From contig JAPPOO010000037.1 in assembly GCA_028817875.1 (NCBI GenBank), positions 1-50,030 of the forward strand: 50,030 nucleotides of DNA, given 5' to 3'. This DNA comes from Alphaproteobacteria bacterium. Lineage in GTDB: Bacteria; Pseudomonadota; Alphaproteobacteria; UBA2136; JAPPOO01. The translations under genes and the position numbers were made by a program. Each line of letters begins with the position of its first letter. The first letter of the stretch is position 1. The notes beneath the pieces are model-generated. The model was not told the DNA's origin and searched no databases. It saw only the letters and a program-made list of their open reading frames with translations. Positions 25,486-34,685 of this stretch are shown piece after piece.

Positions 25486-28400
25486 TGGCGCGGCAGATGG
25501 ATGAACGCATTATCGGTAAGGCAACGCTTGCCCAGCAACAAGCGGCTAACCCAAACATGTCCGTATGGGTTTCCGCCAACGCAGGCACGGGTAAAACAAA
25601 AGTATTGGTAGACCGCCTGTTGCGTTTAATGATTGCAGAACCAGCAACCAAGCCCACGGAGATATTAGGGCTGACCTTCAGCAAAGCTGGCGCCTCCGAA
25701 ATGTTGAATAAGCTACAAGAAAAATTGGGCGAGTTAAGCGCACTAAGTGCAGCTGTATTAGCTCAGGAACTTGAAGAAAAAATACTGCTCAGAACACCAA
25801 CAAAAACAGAAGTACAGCGTGCGAAACAGATGTACGACCAAGTGTTGGACAGTCCGCCCCAGCTCATGACAATTCACAGCTTCTGTCACGGCATTTTAAA
25901 GCGTTTTCCGTTAGAGGTTGGTATATTCCCGCAGTTCATTTTGTTAGAAGAAGAGGCGGCGAACGAAACGCTACAGCAGGCAATGGAGCAAACGTTTACC
26001 GAAATTGCCGACCCACAGCACCTACAACATGCAGCATACCAGCACGTTATGAGGTACGTAGCCGAGCAAAACGTACGTACGGTGCTACAAAAAACATTGG
26101 CTCAACGGGCGCGGCTACAGCGTTTATTGCACAAAGCAAACGGAGTAGATAACTACATCAACAAACTGGGTGATATATTAGAGGTAAATCCCGAATTAGC
26201 AAAACAGCCGCTTGTAGAAAACATGGAACGCTATGTGCCGGACAGTAAAACGCAGCGCCTGTTGGAAGAAAGCGTTGCAGCGCTTTTAGGCGGTGGTAAA
26301 AAAGCGAAGGAAAGAGGCGAAAAATTACAAGCGTATGTGCAGTTGCCTAATAGCGAACAAAAACAAAAAGTCGAAAACTACATCAACCTGTTTTTAACAA
26401 GCAAAGGGCAGGCACTAAGCAGCCTGACAGACAAAAAAGTACAAGAAAGCAACCCCGAAGTAGAAAGCCTACTAAGAGCAGAACAAGGGCGGATTATGGG
26501 GCTAAAAAAAGAGTGGTATAGCCAGCAAACATTCTGCCATACGGCGGCTATTTTACAGGTTGCCTCTGCTGTTTTGGATAACTACACTGCGCTGAAAAAG
26601 AAGAAAAACGGACTAGATTTTGAAGACCTTATTCAATACACGTTAGAACTACTCAGCAACGCAGATGTAAAGGATTGGGTGGGCTATCGGTTGGACCAAA
26701 ATATAAAGCACATCATGCTGGACGAAGGGCAGGACACCAACCAGAGGCAGTGGGAAATTTTACAAACGCTGGTGGAAGAGTTTTTTAGCGGCAGTGACCA
26801 ACACGAAGAAAAACGCACATTTTTTGCTGTGGGAGACATCAAACAATCCATCTACCGTTTTCAGGAAGCGGAACCTCGCGTATTTCAGCAAATTTTAACC
26901 CAAATGCAAAAGTGGGATGCAACGGGGACACAGGTGCGTGAGGTAGCATTAGAAACATCGTTCAGAACAAACCCAGCTATTCTTCAAGCAGTAGATTTAA
27001 TTTTTTCAGAGGGCGAAAAAGCAGAAAGCCTCACGGATACAACACAAAAGGTAGAACACGCGTCAGCGTACACAAATCACCATGCGTCAATACAAGTGTG
27101 GCCGCTAGTAGCCAAAAACAAAGTTAAAAAACAAGAAGACATCCCGTGGCAGCTACCCGTTTACGAACCTACGGAAGAAAACGCTACGTGGCAAGTGGCA
27201 GAGCGCGTAGCTAAGTCTATGAATACACTGGCAAATAGCTCTCAACGGCTAAGTGACGGCAAGCGCATTGACTACGGCGATATGATGATTCTGCTCAGAA
27301 GTCGCAAAATGTTGCCGATGCTACTCAAAAAGCTGCAAGAACACGGCGTGCCGGTAGTGGTAACAGGCGGAAATAAAAAAGAAAATCACCCAATAGTGGA
27401 TGATTTACTCGCCTTGTGCCGCGTGCTGATAAACCCGCTGGACGACCTGAGTTTAGCGCAAGTTCTGAAAAGCCCACTTTTCAATAAAACGGATGATTTA
27501 CTGATAAATTTAGCTGAAAAAAGGCAAAAAGAAGAACCACTTTGGGATGTTTTGGAACAAATTCAGCCCGATATATACGCGCAGTTGGAAAAATGGAGAA
27601 CAGGTGCGCAGAAACAAACCGTTTACCAAGTTTGCATGCAGGTTTTGCAACAAACAAAGGCAAGGGGAGCCTTCATCACACGGTTTGGAGGAAGCTCAGG
27701 CAGTAAATCCGCCCGCCAAGCCGTCCAAAGCGTGATAGACGGCTTTTTAGAAACCGCGCTAAAACACACGGGCGGTTGGCATAAATTCATCTACACAGTA
27801 GAAAACAAAGGCATCAGCATAGCGGCAGCCTCTGGCGAAAGTAGCGATGCCGTCCGAGTCATGACCGTTCACGGTTCTAAGGGTTTGGAAGCGCCCATTG
27901 TTTTCTTGCCCGACACAACGGGCAACTACACCAAACGCCAGCAAGACGACAAATGGCTGTGGGACGAGGAGGAACTAATTCTCTACAGCCTGCCAAAAGA
28001 GCAAGCAACGCCGCTACAACAAAAGCTGTTGGATGCGGAAGAAAAACGCATGATTCAAGATGAACAGCGCCTGCTATACGTCGCCCTAACTCGCGCAAAG
28101 GAGCGTCTCTACATCGGCGGTGCTCTTGCAGGCAATACAAAAGAGGCGCCTGAAAATAGTTGGTATGCTGATATCCAATCCATCGTTTCAACGGAAAACG
28201 GCTGGCTCCAGCAGGAAGATGAAAGCTGGGTATATGAGAACGGCAGCGTAACAGCAACCCCTGAGCAGCCCACTCAGCAGTCGTTTGAAGAAAATATACC
28301 GCCGCCTGCTTGGTTGAACCAGCCAGCAAAGCAAAGCTATACCATTAAACAACCTACTAACGAAGATACAGAAAACGAAGAAATCCGCAAGCGCGGGGAG

Positions 28401-28835
28401 GACATCCATAAACTACTGGAAGTGCTGCCAAGGTACGATGAACGACAATGGCAAATGTTAACAAAACACCTGCTACCTAACTGGCAGGAAAATGAACGTA
28501 ATACGGCCATTCAGTGTGTTCAAAAAGTAGTACAGCAACACCCATGGCTGTTTAGTAAAACAAGCAAAGCCGAGGTGGCCATCCAAACCAAAAAAGGCCA
28601 AAAAAGAATAGACAGGCTAGTGGTAGATAACACCTCAAAAAATATACAAATTATTGACTTCAAAACGGTATCAGAAATACCCAACACCATACCAAGTAAA
28701 TATATGAATCAACTAACGGAATACGCTGTAACTATAGGGGAGATTTACCCGAACTATAAGGTACAGGCAGGGGTTTTGTGGGTGCCGTATCCAACGGAGA
28801 AAAGCCGTTTGGATTGGGTTGACTTAACGCCGTAA
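25485..28835 (+). CDS. addA: ATP-dependent helicase/nuclease AddA
   Basis: The UvrD-type motor and nuclease subunit of AddAB. Walker A is ANAGTGKTKVL (about residue 30). Helicase motifs follow in order: LTFSKAGASEM (Ia), IMLDEGQDTNQRQWEIL (II), FAVGDIKQSIYRF (III), RVMTVHGSKGLEAPIVFLPD (V) and LLYVALTRAKERLYIGG (VI). The RecB-like nuclease ends the protein (IDRLVVDNTSKNIQIIDFKTV). The ATG at 25485 overlaps the addB stop (TAATG), so I reject the track's 8-codon extension. The result is 1116 aa, ordinary for the family. trxA follows 47 bp downstream, matching the conserved addB-addA-trxA order. Confidence 0.96.
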   Translation: MARQMDERIIGKATLAQQQAANPNMSVWVSANAGTGKTKVLVDRLLRLMIAEPATKPTEILGLTFSKAGASEMLNKLQEKLGELSALSAAVLAQELEEKILLRTPTKTEVQRAKQMYDQVLDSPPQLMTIHSFCHGILKRFPLEVGIFPQFILLEEEAANETLQQAMEQTFTEIADPQHLQHAAYQHVMRYVAEQNVRTVLQKTLAQRARLQRLLHKANGVDNYINKLGDILEVNPELAKQPLVENMERYVPDSKTQRLLEESVAALLGGGKKAKERGEKLQAYVQLPNSEQKQKVENYINLFLTSKGQALSSLTDKKVQESNPEVESLLRAEQGRIMGLKKEWYSQQTFCHTAAILQVASAVLDNYTALKKKKNGLDFEDLIQYTLELLSNADVKDWVGYRLDQNIKHIMLDEGQDTNQRQWEILQTLVEEFFSGSDQHEEKRTFFAVGDIKQSIYRFQEAEPRVFQQILTQMQKWDATGTQVREVALETSFRTNPAILQAVDLIFSEGEKAESLTDTTQKVEHASAYTNHHASIQVWPLVAKNKVKKQEDIPWQLPVYEPTEENATWQVAERVAKSMNTLANSSQRLSDGKRIDYGDMMILLRSRKMLPMLLKKLQEHGVPVVVTGGNKKENHPIVDDLLALCRVLINPLDDLSLAQVLKSPLFNKTDDLLINLAEKRQKEEPLWDVLEQIQPDIYAQLEKWRTGAQKQTVYQVCMQVLQQTKARGAFITRFGGSSGSKSARQAVQSVIDGFLETALKHTGGWHKFIYTVENKGISIAAASGESSDAVRVMTVHGSKGLEAPIVFLPDTTGNYTKRQQDDKWLWDEEELILYSLPKEQATPLQQKLLDAEEKRMIQDEQRLLYVALTRAKERLYIGGALAGNTKEAPENSWYADIQSIVSTENGWLQQEDESWVYENGSVTATPEQPTQQSFEENIPPPAWLNQPAKQSYTIKQPTNEDTENEEIRKRGEDIHKLLEVLPRYDERQWQMLTKHLLPNWQENERNTAIQCVQKVVQQHPWLFSKTSKAEVAIQTKKGQKRIDRLVVDNTSKNIQIIDFKTVSEIPNTIPSKYMNQLTEYAVTIGEIYPNYKVQAGVLWVPYPTEKSRLDWVDLTP

Positions 28836-28882
28836 CTCCCTTACCGTGATGAAAATTTTTAAGATAATGGGAGTAATAAAAT

Positions 28883-29200
28883 ATGGCTGTACAAGCGGTA
28901 AACGATGATAATTTTGAAGCAGAAGTTCTAAAATCTGACCAAACGGTAATCGTAGATTTTTGGGCGGAATGGTGTGGCCCATGCAAACAGTTTTTACCAA
29001 CACTGGAAGAATTTTCTAGCGAGAACGATGCCGTAAAAGTCGTAAAAGTAAATATTGAAGAAAGCCCTGAAACACCAACAAAATACGGTGTACGCAGCAT
29101 CCCAACGCTTGTTATGTTCAAAAACGGAGAAGCAACAGCCGTTCAGGTAGGCTCCCTCCCCAAAACAGACCTTGCAACATGGGTAGAAAACAACAGTTAA
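28883..29200 (+). CDS. trxA: Thioredoxin TrxA
   Basis: A cytosolic disulfide reductase. The 105-aa protein contains the active site WAEWCGPCKQF (about residues 28-38) and the cis-proline segment VRSIPTLVMFKNGE. It keeps the standard thioredoxin length and the N-terminal VIVDFWAEW strand. GGGAG lies 9 nt before the ATG. It is the last gene of the addB-addA-trxA string and is closed by a bidirectional terminator shared with the convergent minus-strand operon. Confidence 0.97.
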   Translation: MAVQAVNDDNFEAEVLKSDQTVIVDFWAEWCGPCKQFLPTLEEFSSENDAVKVVKVNIEESPETPTKYGVRSIPTLVMFKNGEATAVQVGSLPKTDLATWVENNS

Positions 29201-29216
29201 TCAGCAATGATTAAAA

Positions 29217-29248
29217 CAATAAAAGCTGCCCTTGGGCGGCTTTTATTA
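29217..29248 (+). terminator. Bidirectional intrinsic terminator after trxA
   Basis: AAAAGCTGCC pairs with GGCGGCTTTT around a CTTG loop, followed by ATTATG. The A-tract on the other side gives a T-tract for the minus strand. It separates trxA from the convergent 144-aa gene. Confidence 0.85.
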
Positions 29249-29253
29249 TGTTG

Positions 29254-29688
29254 TTACTTACGGGGGAGTTCTTGATAACTCTGCCCTTGCCAAACAAGTT
29301 CTATGTCATCAATTGCAATAAGATTAAAACCATTACGAATATCTTTAGAGATATACATCTCAGTACCAAATAAGACATTTAGTAGTTGCCACGCACTGTC
29401 ATATTTTTTAAAAATAGCATGCATGCAGCCTGCCATACCGCAGTAATCTTCATGCTTTAAAAATAAGATATATTCATTTGCACCATCATGGTCTAAGTCT
29501 ACAGCTCTCTGCGTTAAAAAAGGCAAGTACTCTAAATCTATACTCAGCTGGTGCATAAAGGTGAGTATGGTCGTATCTTCTTGAGCAGGTTCAAAAGCCA
29601 GCGGTTTATTTGGCGCAGGCTGTAAAAGATACCAACCAAAAATAACAGTGATAAGTAAGACCAAAAGAATAGAAAGTATTTTTTTCAT
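29254..29688 (-). CDS. Membrane-anchored protein of the pilin-like operon (144 aa)
   Basis: I do not recognise the family. An N-terminal hydrophobic segment (MKKILSILLVLLITVIFGWYLL) without a lipobox suggests a single-pass anchor with the remainder in the periplasm. The soluble part includes AVDLDHDGANEYILFLKHEDYCGMAGCMHAIFKK. The DLDHDGANEY stretch resembles the calcium-binding-type loop of FG-GAP and related repeats, and the two cysteines could form a disulfide. Its ATG overlaps the stop codon of the pilin-transglycosylase fusion (TAATG), so it is the translationally coupled last gene of a three-gene operon. It may assist that system; this is inferred from linkage only. Confidence 0.7.
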   Translation of the reverse strand: MKKILSILLVLLITVIFGWYLLQPAPNKPLAFEPAQEDTTILTFMHQLSIDLEYLPFLTQRAVDLDHDGANEYILFLKHEDYCGMAGCMHAIFKKYDSAWQLLNVLFGTEMYISKDIRNGFNLIAIDDIELVWQGQSYQELPRK

Positions 29689-30581
29689 TATTTAATCAAT
29701 CCCGCCCTTTTTAGATAACCCTCAGGGTTATGTTGCTGGGACTTCGGTCCGCAAACATTCGTTTTCATACATGTAACCCCTCCGTTAACGCCATAAGTGT
29801 GAGCCAAAGTTTGAGCAATAACCTTAGCCTGACTACCACTAGCCCCGTAGCGTTGCCCTGCTAAATTAGTAAGAGTACCAAAGTTTTTATGGTTTAGGTT
29901 TCTATTTGTTAAGTTCGTGAAAGCTTGCTCCTGTAGGCTTGGACTTGCAAGAAACTGTTGAGCTGTCAGATTTGGCATACCAAGTACATCACGCGCATAG
30001 GTCATTCTAAATCCGTATTTACCATAGGCACCATTAAGATGATCTCGGCCATAGTCATTAGGGTTACCTGTTTCTGCTATAGCAATAGCATTGTTAAGTG
30101 TCCCATTATATTGGGTAGCAGCCCCACCAATACTTTGGTATTGGGAATAATTCGGATTTGTAGCCTCCATAGTCAAATATGGTCGCAACCGCTCACTTCC
30201 AAAATCACAGTTAGTATCCTTTCCGGCAAATTTGTGTTGTAGCTGATTACCACCACTTTCAAGCGGAGCTGTAATGGTTTCAACAGCATCAATACCCGCC
30301 TCAAACCAACCTGGGATAGCCGTCAATAAAACACCACTTAAAATAAAAATAAGTGTACTGGTAGAAACGCCTCTAAAAATAAGAGAAATAAATCCCACTG
30401 CAGAGATAGCCAAACCAATGAGAATACCGATATCACCACTCATGGTGGTTGCCACTTGGCAGTAAAATTCCTTAGCAAGCGCTTGGGAAAAGGCGTCATG
30501 AGGGCTACTACGGCCACTGGCTGCCAAAACCATCTGAGGAACAGCTAACAAAAGCCCAAAAACAATAAAACCTAACCGCAT
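29688..30581 (-). CDS. VirB2/TrbC-like pilin domain fused to a lysozyme/transglycosylase-like domain (297 aa)
   Basis: A signal peptide (MRLGFIVFGLLLAVPQMVLAA) precedes a VirB2/TrbC-like part, about residues 35-110. It has two hydrophobic helices (GDIGILIGLAISAVGFISLIF; STLIFILSGVLLTAIPGWF) and is closely similar to the neighbouring upstream gene. The C-terminal half, about 145-297, is absent from that neighbour. It reads like a VirB1/phage-type lytic transglycosylase: NAIAIAETGNPNDYGRDHLNGAYGKYGFRM, with a candidate catalytic Glu in AETG, then the NLTAQQFLASPSLQEQAFTNL helix often seen in such domains. The protein would sit in the inner membrane with a wall-cutting domain in the periplasm. 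It overlaps both neighbours. No other type IV secretion gene is in the window. The fold of the second half is an inference from motifs. Confidence 0.7.
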   Translation of the reverse strand: MRLGFIVFGLLLAVPQMVLAASGRSSPHDAFSQALAKEFYCQVATTMSGDIGILIGLAISAVGFISLIFRGVSTSTLIFILSGVLLTAIPGWFEAGIDAVETITAPLESGGNQLQHKFAGKDTNCDFGSERLRPYLTMEATNPNYSQYQSIGGAATQYNGTLNNAIAIAETGNPNDYGRDHLNGAYGKYGFRMTYARDVLGMPNLTAQQFLASPSLQEQAFTNLTNRNLNHKNFGTLTNLAGQRYGASGSQAKVIAQTLAHTYGVNGGVTCMKTNVCGPKSQQHNPEGYLKRAGLIK

Positions 30582-30970
30582 GAAACTGATACCTGCGTAC
30601 CGCCACTGCCAAGTGGTGCAGTAATTTGTTCAACCGCATTAATTCCCGCTTCAAACCAACCGGGGATGGCTGTGAGTAAAACACCGCTCAGCATCAAAAC
30701 AATATTCCCCATAGAAACACCATTAAAAATAAGGGAAATAAACCCCACAGCAGAAATAGCCAAACCAAGCAAAATACCAATGTCCCCGCCCATGGTTCCC
30801 GCCACTTGGCAATAAAATTCCTTAGAGCGCGTTAACGCATATTGGCCTTCTTTGTCACCAACTGTAACGGTTGCTGCATGTAAAAGTGTTGGAAAGTAAA
30901 CATAATAACAAACCAAAACAGCAACATACCATGCTGTTTGGCTGGTTTTTTCTCCACAACGGTCACTCAT
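30572..30970 (-). CDS. VirB2/TrbC-like pilin-type membrane protein (132 aa)
   Basis: A paralogue of the N-terminal half of the next gene: both share EFYCQVA.TM.GDIGIL.GLAISAVGFISLIF.GVS followed by LSGVLLTAIPGWFEAGI.AVE.ITAPL. It has a signal peptide (QTAWYVAVLVCYYVYFPTLLHA) and two hydrophobic helices, the architecture of VirB2/TrbC pilin subunits. I start it at 30970 (MSDRCGEK); the track's 31018 start adds 16 unlikely residues. Its last codons overlap the ATG of the fusion gene by 10 nt, so this is the first gene of the operon. Conjugative or secretion pilins usually sit among virB genes; none is here. The role is therefore open: orphan pilus, or a scaffold for the fused wall enzyme. Confidence 0.72.
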   Translation of the reverse strand: MSDRCGEKTSQTAWYVAVLVCYYVYFPTLLHAATVTVGDKEGQYALTRSKEFYCQVAGTMGGDIGILLGLAISAVGFISLIFNGVSMGNIVLMLSGVLLTAIPGWFEAGINAVEQITAPLGSGGTQVSVSCG

Positions 30971-31224
30971 ACTCCAAATATAGGGAGATTTAGCCCGAAA
31001 TACCAGCATGTCTTGCAAATAGTTTTATTATTTTTGGCTAAATTCGTTGGCGTATGCCATTTTTTGGGGTATAAGCAGCTATTACATAGAAATCAAAAGA
31101 GTAAAAAGCGGTTGTAGGGCGGTTTGAAGCGGTAAAGCGGCGGGTGATAAATTTCCTTAACGGGTTCTCCTAGTTTTCCTTATCTATTCGGCGGAAATAC
31201 AACCAACGACAGAGGAAACGAAAA

Positions 31225-33441
31225 ATGTTCACAATTTATAAAAAACAGATTGAATGGGGCGGGCGCGAGTTAACCCTAGAAACAGGCCGTATGGCACGCC
31301 AAGCTGATGGCGCTGTATTGGCAACTTACGGCGGTACACAGGTATTAGCAACGGTTTGCTACGCAAGACAACCAAAAGAAGGCGTGGATTTCTTCCCGCT
31401 AACTTGCCTATACCAAGAGAAATTCTACGCTTCCGGCCGTATCCCTGGTAGCTTTTTCCGTCGTGAAGGCCGCCCATCCGAGAAAGAAACACTCACATCT
31501 CGCCTTATGGACCGCCCGATTCGCCCACTATTCGTAAAAGGCTTCCAAAACGAAACACAAGTTGTTGCAACAGTTCTTTCTGCTGATAGCGAAAATGACC
31601 CAGATGTTGTTGCTATGGTAGCTGCTTCCGCGGCGCTAACAATTTCAGGCGCACCATTCCTAGGCCCAATTTCTGCCGCACGGGTGGGTTATGTAGATGG
31701 TGAGTACACCCTCAACCCAACTAATGAAGAGCGCGAAGCTTCCAACCTAGACCTTGTTGTTGCGGGTACAAAAGAAGGCGTACTGATGGTTGAATCCGAA
31801 GCAAAAGAGCTTTCTGAAGACGTTATGCTGGGTGCTGTAAACTACGGGCATGAGCAGTGCCAAAAAGTGATTGATGCAATCATCGAACTTGCTGAAAAAG
31901 CGGCTAAACCAGGCTTTGAAATGCCAGAAGCGGAAGACTACAGTGCTCTGCAAGCTGACCTTGAAAAAGCATACGGAAGCGACATTGTTGCTGCATTTAA
32001 AATTGCTGACAAAATCGAGCGTCAAAACCGCATGGAAGAGCTAACTGCTACAGCCGTAGAAGCCCAAGCAGGCTCAGGTGACGAGCAAGATGGCGAAAAA
32101 GCTGATCTTGTGAAAAAGCTGATGAAAGGTTTACGTTCCGATGTTATGCGTAAAGACGTATTGACCAACAAAAAACGTATTGATGGCCGTACACCTGTAG
32201 ATGTACGTCCAATCGTATGTGAGGTAGACACTCTTTCTCGCACGCACGGTTCTGCTTTGTTTACACGTGGAGAAACACAGGCGCTAGTTGTTACAACACT
32301 AGGAACCAAAACAGAAGCAGCCCTAATGGATACGCTAGATGGTACCTACGATGAAACATTCATGCTGCACTACAACTTCCCACCATACTCTGTTGGGGAA
32401 GTTGGTCGTATGGGTAGCCCGGGTCGTCGTGAAATCGGCCACGGTAAACTAGCTTACCGCGCCATTCGCCCACTTATGCCAAACGCAGATGCGTGCCCAT
32501 ACACCATCCGTGTTGTAAGTGAAATCACTGAATCCAACGGGTCATCCTCCATGGCAACAGTTTGCGGAACATCTATGAGTTTGATGGCCGCAGGTGTGGC
32601 TCTGCCAAAACCAATTGCAGGGATTGCGATGGGCTTGGTGAAGGAAAATGACGACTTTGTTGTTCTGTCCGACATCATGGGTGACGAAGACCACTTAGGT
32701 GATATGGACTTTAAAGTAGCAGGTTCTGCCGAGGGTATTACAGCGTTGCAAATGGATATCAAAATTACATCCATCACAAAGGAAATCATGGAAATTGCGC
32801 TAAATCAGGCCAAAGACGGCAGATTGCACATTTTGGACAAAATGGCGACAGCAATTACTGAAGCCCGTACAGACATTTCCGAGTACGCACCAGCCATGAA
32901 GAACATGATGGTACCGGTTGATAAAATCCGTGAAGTCATCGGTAAAGGTGGAGATACTATCCGCGCTCTATGTGAACAGTTTGATGTAACAATCAATATT
33001 GAAGACGACGGTACAACCGTTGTTGCTGGTGTTAACCGCACAAGCGTAGATGACTGTATTGCCCACATTACACAAATGGTAGCTGACCCTGAAGTAGGTA
33101 CAATCTACTCCGGTAAAGTAACAGGCGTAACAGATTTCGGTGCGTTTGTTGAAATCATGCCAGGTAAAGAAGGTTTGCTACACATTAGTGAAGTAGTTCC
33201 TGTACGCTTAGGCCACATTACCGATGTAATGGGCGAGGGCGATGCTGTAACGGTACGTGTTGTTGAATTTGAAAACGGCAAAACACGCCTGACAGCTAAG
33301 GAAATCGACCAAGAGGGCAGCGTTGCCGATAAAATGGAAGAAGTTATCGCTGCTGGCGGTACCTCTCGTCCTGAAGGTGATAAAGAAGGCGGAGACCGTA
33401 AAAAACGCGGAGACCGTGGGCCACGTCGCCGTCGGGACTAA
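31225..33441 (+). CDS. pnp: Polyribonucleotide nucleotidyltransferase (PNPase)
   Basis: A phosphorolytic 3'-5' exoribonuclease and degradosome component, cytoplasmic, 738 aa. Two RNase PH-like cores ([25 protein letters not shown] at the start; [19 protein letters not shown] in the second) flank an all-helical linker. A KH domain ([24 protein letters not shown]) and an S1 domain ([33 protein letters not shown]) follow, and the tail is rich in basic residues ([13 protein letters not shown]). GAGGAAAC precedes the ATG. rpsO, usually directly upstream of pnp, is absent; a 254-bp leader separates it from the divergent pilin-like operon. Confidence 0.97.
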   Translation: MFTIYKKQIEWGGRELTLETGRMARQADGAVLATYGGTQVLATVCYARQPKEGVDFFPLTCLYQEKFYASGRIPGSFFRREGRPSEKETLTSRLMDRPIRPLFVKGFQNETQVVATVLSADSENDPDVVAMVAASAALTISGAPFLGPISAARVGYVDGEYTLNPTNEEREASNLDLVVAGTKEGVLMVESEAKELSEDVMLGAVNYGHEQCQKVIDAIIELAEKAAKPGFEMPEAEDYSALQADLEKAYGSDIVAAFKIADKIERQNRMEELTATAVEAQAGSGDEQDGEKADLVKKLMKGLRSDVMRKDVLTNKKRIDGRTPVDVRPIVCEVDTLSRTHGSALFTRGETQALVVTTLGTKTEAALMDTLDGTYDETFMLHYNFPPYSVGEVGRMGSPGRREIGHGKLAYRAIRPLMPNADACPYTIRVVSEITESNGSSSMATVCGTSMSLMAAGVALPKPIAGIAMGLVKENDDFVVLSDIMGDEDHLGDMDFKVAGSAEGITALQMDIKITSITKEIMEIALNQAKDGRLHILDKMATAITEARTDISEYAPAMKNMMVPVDKIREVIGKGGDTIRALCEQFDVTINIEDDGTTVVAGVNRTSVDDCIAHITQMVADPEVGTIYSGKVTGVTDFGAFVEIMPGKEGLLHISEVVPVRLGHITDVMGEGDAVTVRVVEFENGKTRLTAKEIDQEGSVADKMEEVIAAGGTSRPEGDKEGGDRKKRGDRGPRRRRD

Positions 33442-33455
33442 TCCCAACTAAATCC

Positions 33456-33483
33456 AAAAGCCCTCCTAGCGGGGGCTTTTTTA
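33456..33483 (+). terminator. Intrinsic terminator of pnp
   Basis: AAAAGCCC pairs with GGGGCTTTT across a short loop, followed by a T-run, 15 bp after the pnp stop codon. Confidence 0.85.
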
Positions 33484-33570
33484 GTATTGCATTTTCCTAC
33501 TTTATTTTGTATGCAAATATCAAATCTAACAGTCAATTTTAATTACATTAACTTGAAGGAGGATTGAGTC

Positions 33571-34197
33571 ATGACTCAACCTGAAAAGAGGTCAATTGAA
33601 AATTTGTTTCTTTTGATGTGCCAACGGCTGGTACCAGAAGCGACAAGAATACTAACGTCTCGCGAAATCAAAGAAGGAGCACCTTGGATTGATAAAAGAG
33701 TAGTTATAGACTTAGTTTTAGACAAAGATTTCCAAGGGGGAAGTATAACATTAAGGTTTGGTGGAGGAATATATTCGTTACGCTGTACAGAAGATGGTAA
33801 AGGCGCAGTTCCATTATTTTTACCTCTTGGGTTAAATGACCAAGTTATTGTTTGGAGTGAAATACCTGAAGTATGGCCTGCAAATAGAGCTCCATCTTTA
33901 CGTCAAATACTGATGGTAATGCTGGGAGAGGAAGAGGTACCAAAGGAATCATATTCTCCAAAAATTTGGTTTTACCTGAAGAATGTTGGCTTAGCCTACC
34001 AATTCTCTATTATAGATGCAGAAAAAGGTCTTTTTCTAGCAACCCCAAGTATTCAAGAAACATTTGGTGAGAAACCTTCAACGCTCAAAGAAATTTGCCA
34101 GTGTTGGAAAGACAGAGATGTTTATTATCAAATTAAAGCTTTTTATGAAGGGGGGTCTTTTAACTTAGAAGGGTATAAAGAAAAGAGGGGGGAGTAG
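33571..34197 (+). CDS. Orphan protein (208 aa)
   Basis: I do not recognise a family. The ATG is preceded by an excellent SD, GAAGGAGGATTGAGTC, so the gene is very likely real. The product has no signal peptide or membrane segment. It mixes alpha and beta stretches (KRVVIDLVLDKDF, GSITLRFGGGIYSLRC; later IWFYLKNVGLAYQFSIIDAEKGLFLATPS) and ends with a charged tail. It stands alone between the pnp terminator and a downstream terminator and is more AT-rich than pnp. Its isolation, strong RBS and lack of recognisable domain resemble the other orphan genes at 66, 44029, 45732 and 46277. Confidence 0.75.
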   Translation: MTQPEKRSIENLFLLMCQRLVPEATRILTSREIKEGAPWIDKRVVIDLVLDKDFQGGSITLRFGGGIYSLRCTEDGKGAVPLFLPLGLNDQVIVWSEIPEVWPANRAPSLRQILMVMLGEEEVPKESYSPKIWFYLKNVGLAYQFSIIDAEKGLFLATPSIQETFGEKPSTLKEICQCWKDRDVYYQIKAFYEGGSFNLEGYKEKRGE

Positions 34198-34266
34198 GAG
34201 GGGCTTGTTCCCCCTTCTACCATTTCCCTTGTGTCTTTCTACTAAACGTGTTGCAATTGACGCGTT

Positions 34267-34289
34267 GACCCTGTAGTAGGGTCTTTTTT
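34267..34289 (+). terminator. Intrinsic terminator after the 208-aa gene
   Basis: GACCCT/AGGGTC with a GTAGT loop is followed by six T. A second GC-rich hairpin (GTAGGAGGGG..CCCCCTTCTAC) overlaps the stop codon of the 208-aa gene just upstream. Confidence 0.8.
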
Positions 34290-34310
34290 AATGAATGAAA
34301 TGTTTTTAAA

Positions 34311-34544
34311 ATGACGAATTACGTATTTGTAAAACTTAAAGGCAACTACCTAAGCCTGCAAGAAGATGATGAAACAATTGAATTGACGGAAGACAAAGCC
34401 TTCGCCACAGCGTTCCCAACAGAAGTTTTGGGCGAGCTTCAATCTGCCTTTGCTGAGCACGGTATAACGGACGAGCTAGAGCAAGAACCCGTCACGGAAG
34501 AAGAGCTAAAAGCCATGCAGGAAGATGACGGCCAAGTTCAATAA
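34311..34544 (+). CDS. Small acidic orphan protein (77 aa)
   Basis: The family is not recognised. The product is strongly acidic, particularly in the C-terminal half (TDELEQEPVTEEELKAMQEDDGQVQ). It opens with a short beta-like stretch (YVFVKLKGNYLSL) and has no signal peptide. The ATG lies 21 nt after a terminator and lacks a clear SD. It could be leaderless from a promoter within the preceding terminator region, or the true start could differ. A strong terminator follows immediately. Codon use is similar to the housekeeping genes, which supports a real gene. It is probably cytoplasmic; no function is assigned. Confidence 0.6.
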   Translation: MTNYVFVKLKGNYLSLQEDDETIELTEDKAFATAFPTEVLGELQSAFAEHGITDELEQEPVTEEELKAMQEDDGQVQ

Positions 34545-34563
34545 CCCGTTGATATAAAGAATC

Positions 34564-34590
34564 AACTGCCTGTTTATCAGGCAGTTTTTT
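34564..34590 (+). terminator. Intrinsic terminator after the 77-aa gene
   Basis: AACTGCCTG pairs with CAGGCAGTT around a TTTAT loop and runs into a T-tract. Confidence 0.85.
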
Positions 34591-34599
34591 ATGCCCAAC

Positions 34600-34628
34600 T
34601 TGCCAAACTTACCTATTTTAGGTATACA
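34600..34628 (+). promoter_or_regulatory. Putative sigma-70 promoter of the 103-aa gene
   Basis: TTGCCA, a 17-bp spacer and TATACA match the -35/-10 pattern, placed just after a terminator and about 57 bp before the 34686 ATG. The -10 lies in GTATACATAAAG, a string repeated near two other orphan genes. Confidence 0.45.
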
Positions 34629-34685
34629 TAAAGCTCATCATTAGTATTGCGTTTATTAATAAATTTCCTTTCAGGAGAAGATGTA

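Noticed and set aside
27877-28329. 150-aa antisense ORF in addA
   Set aside because: It lies wholly inside a conserved helicase/nuclease gene and has no supporting start or context.
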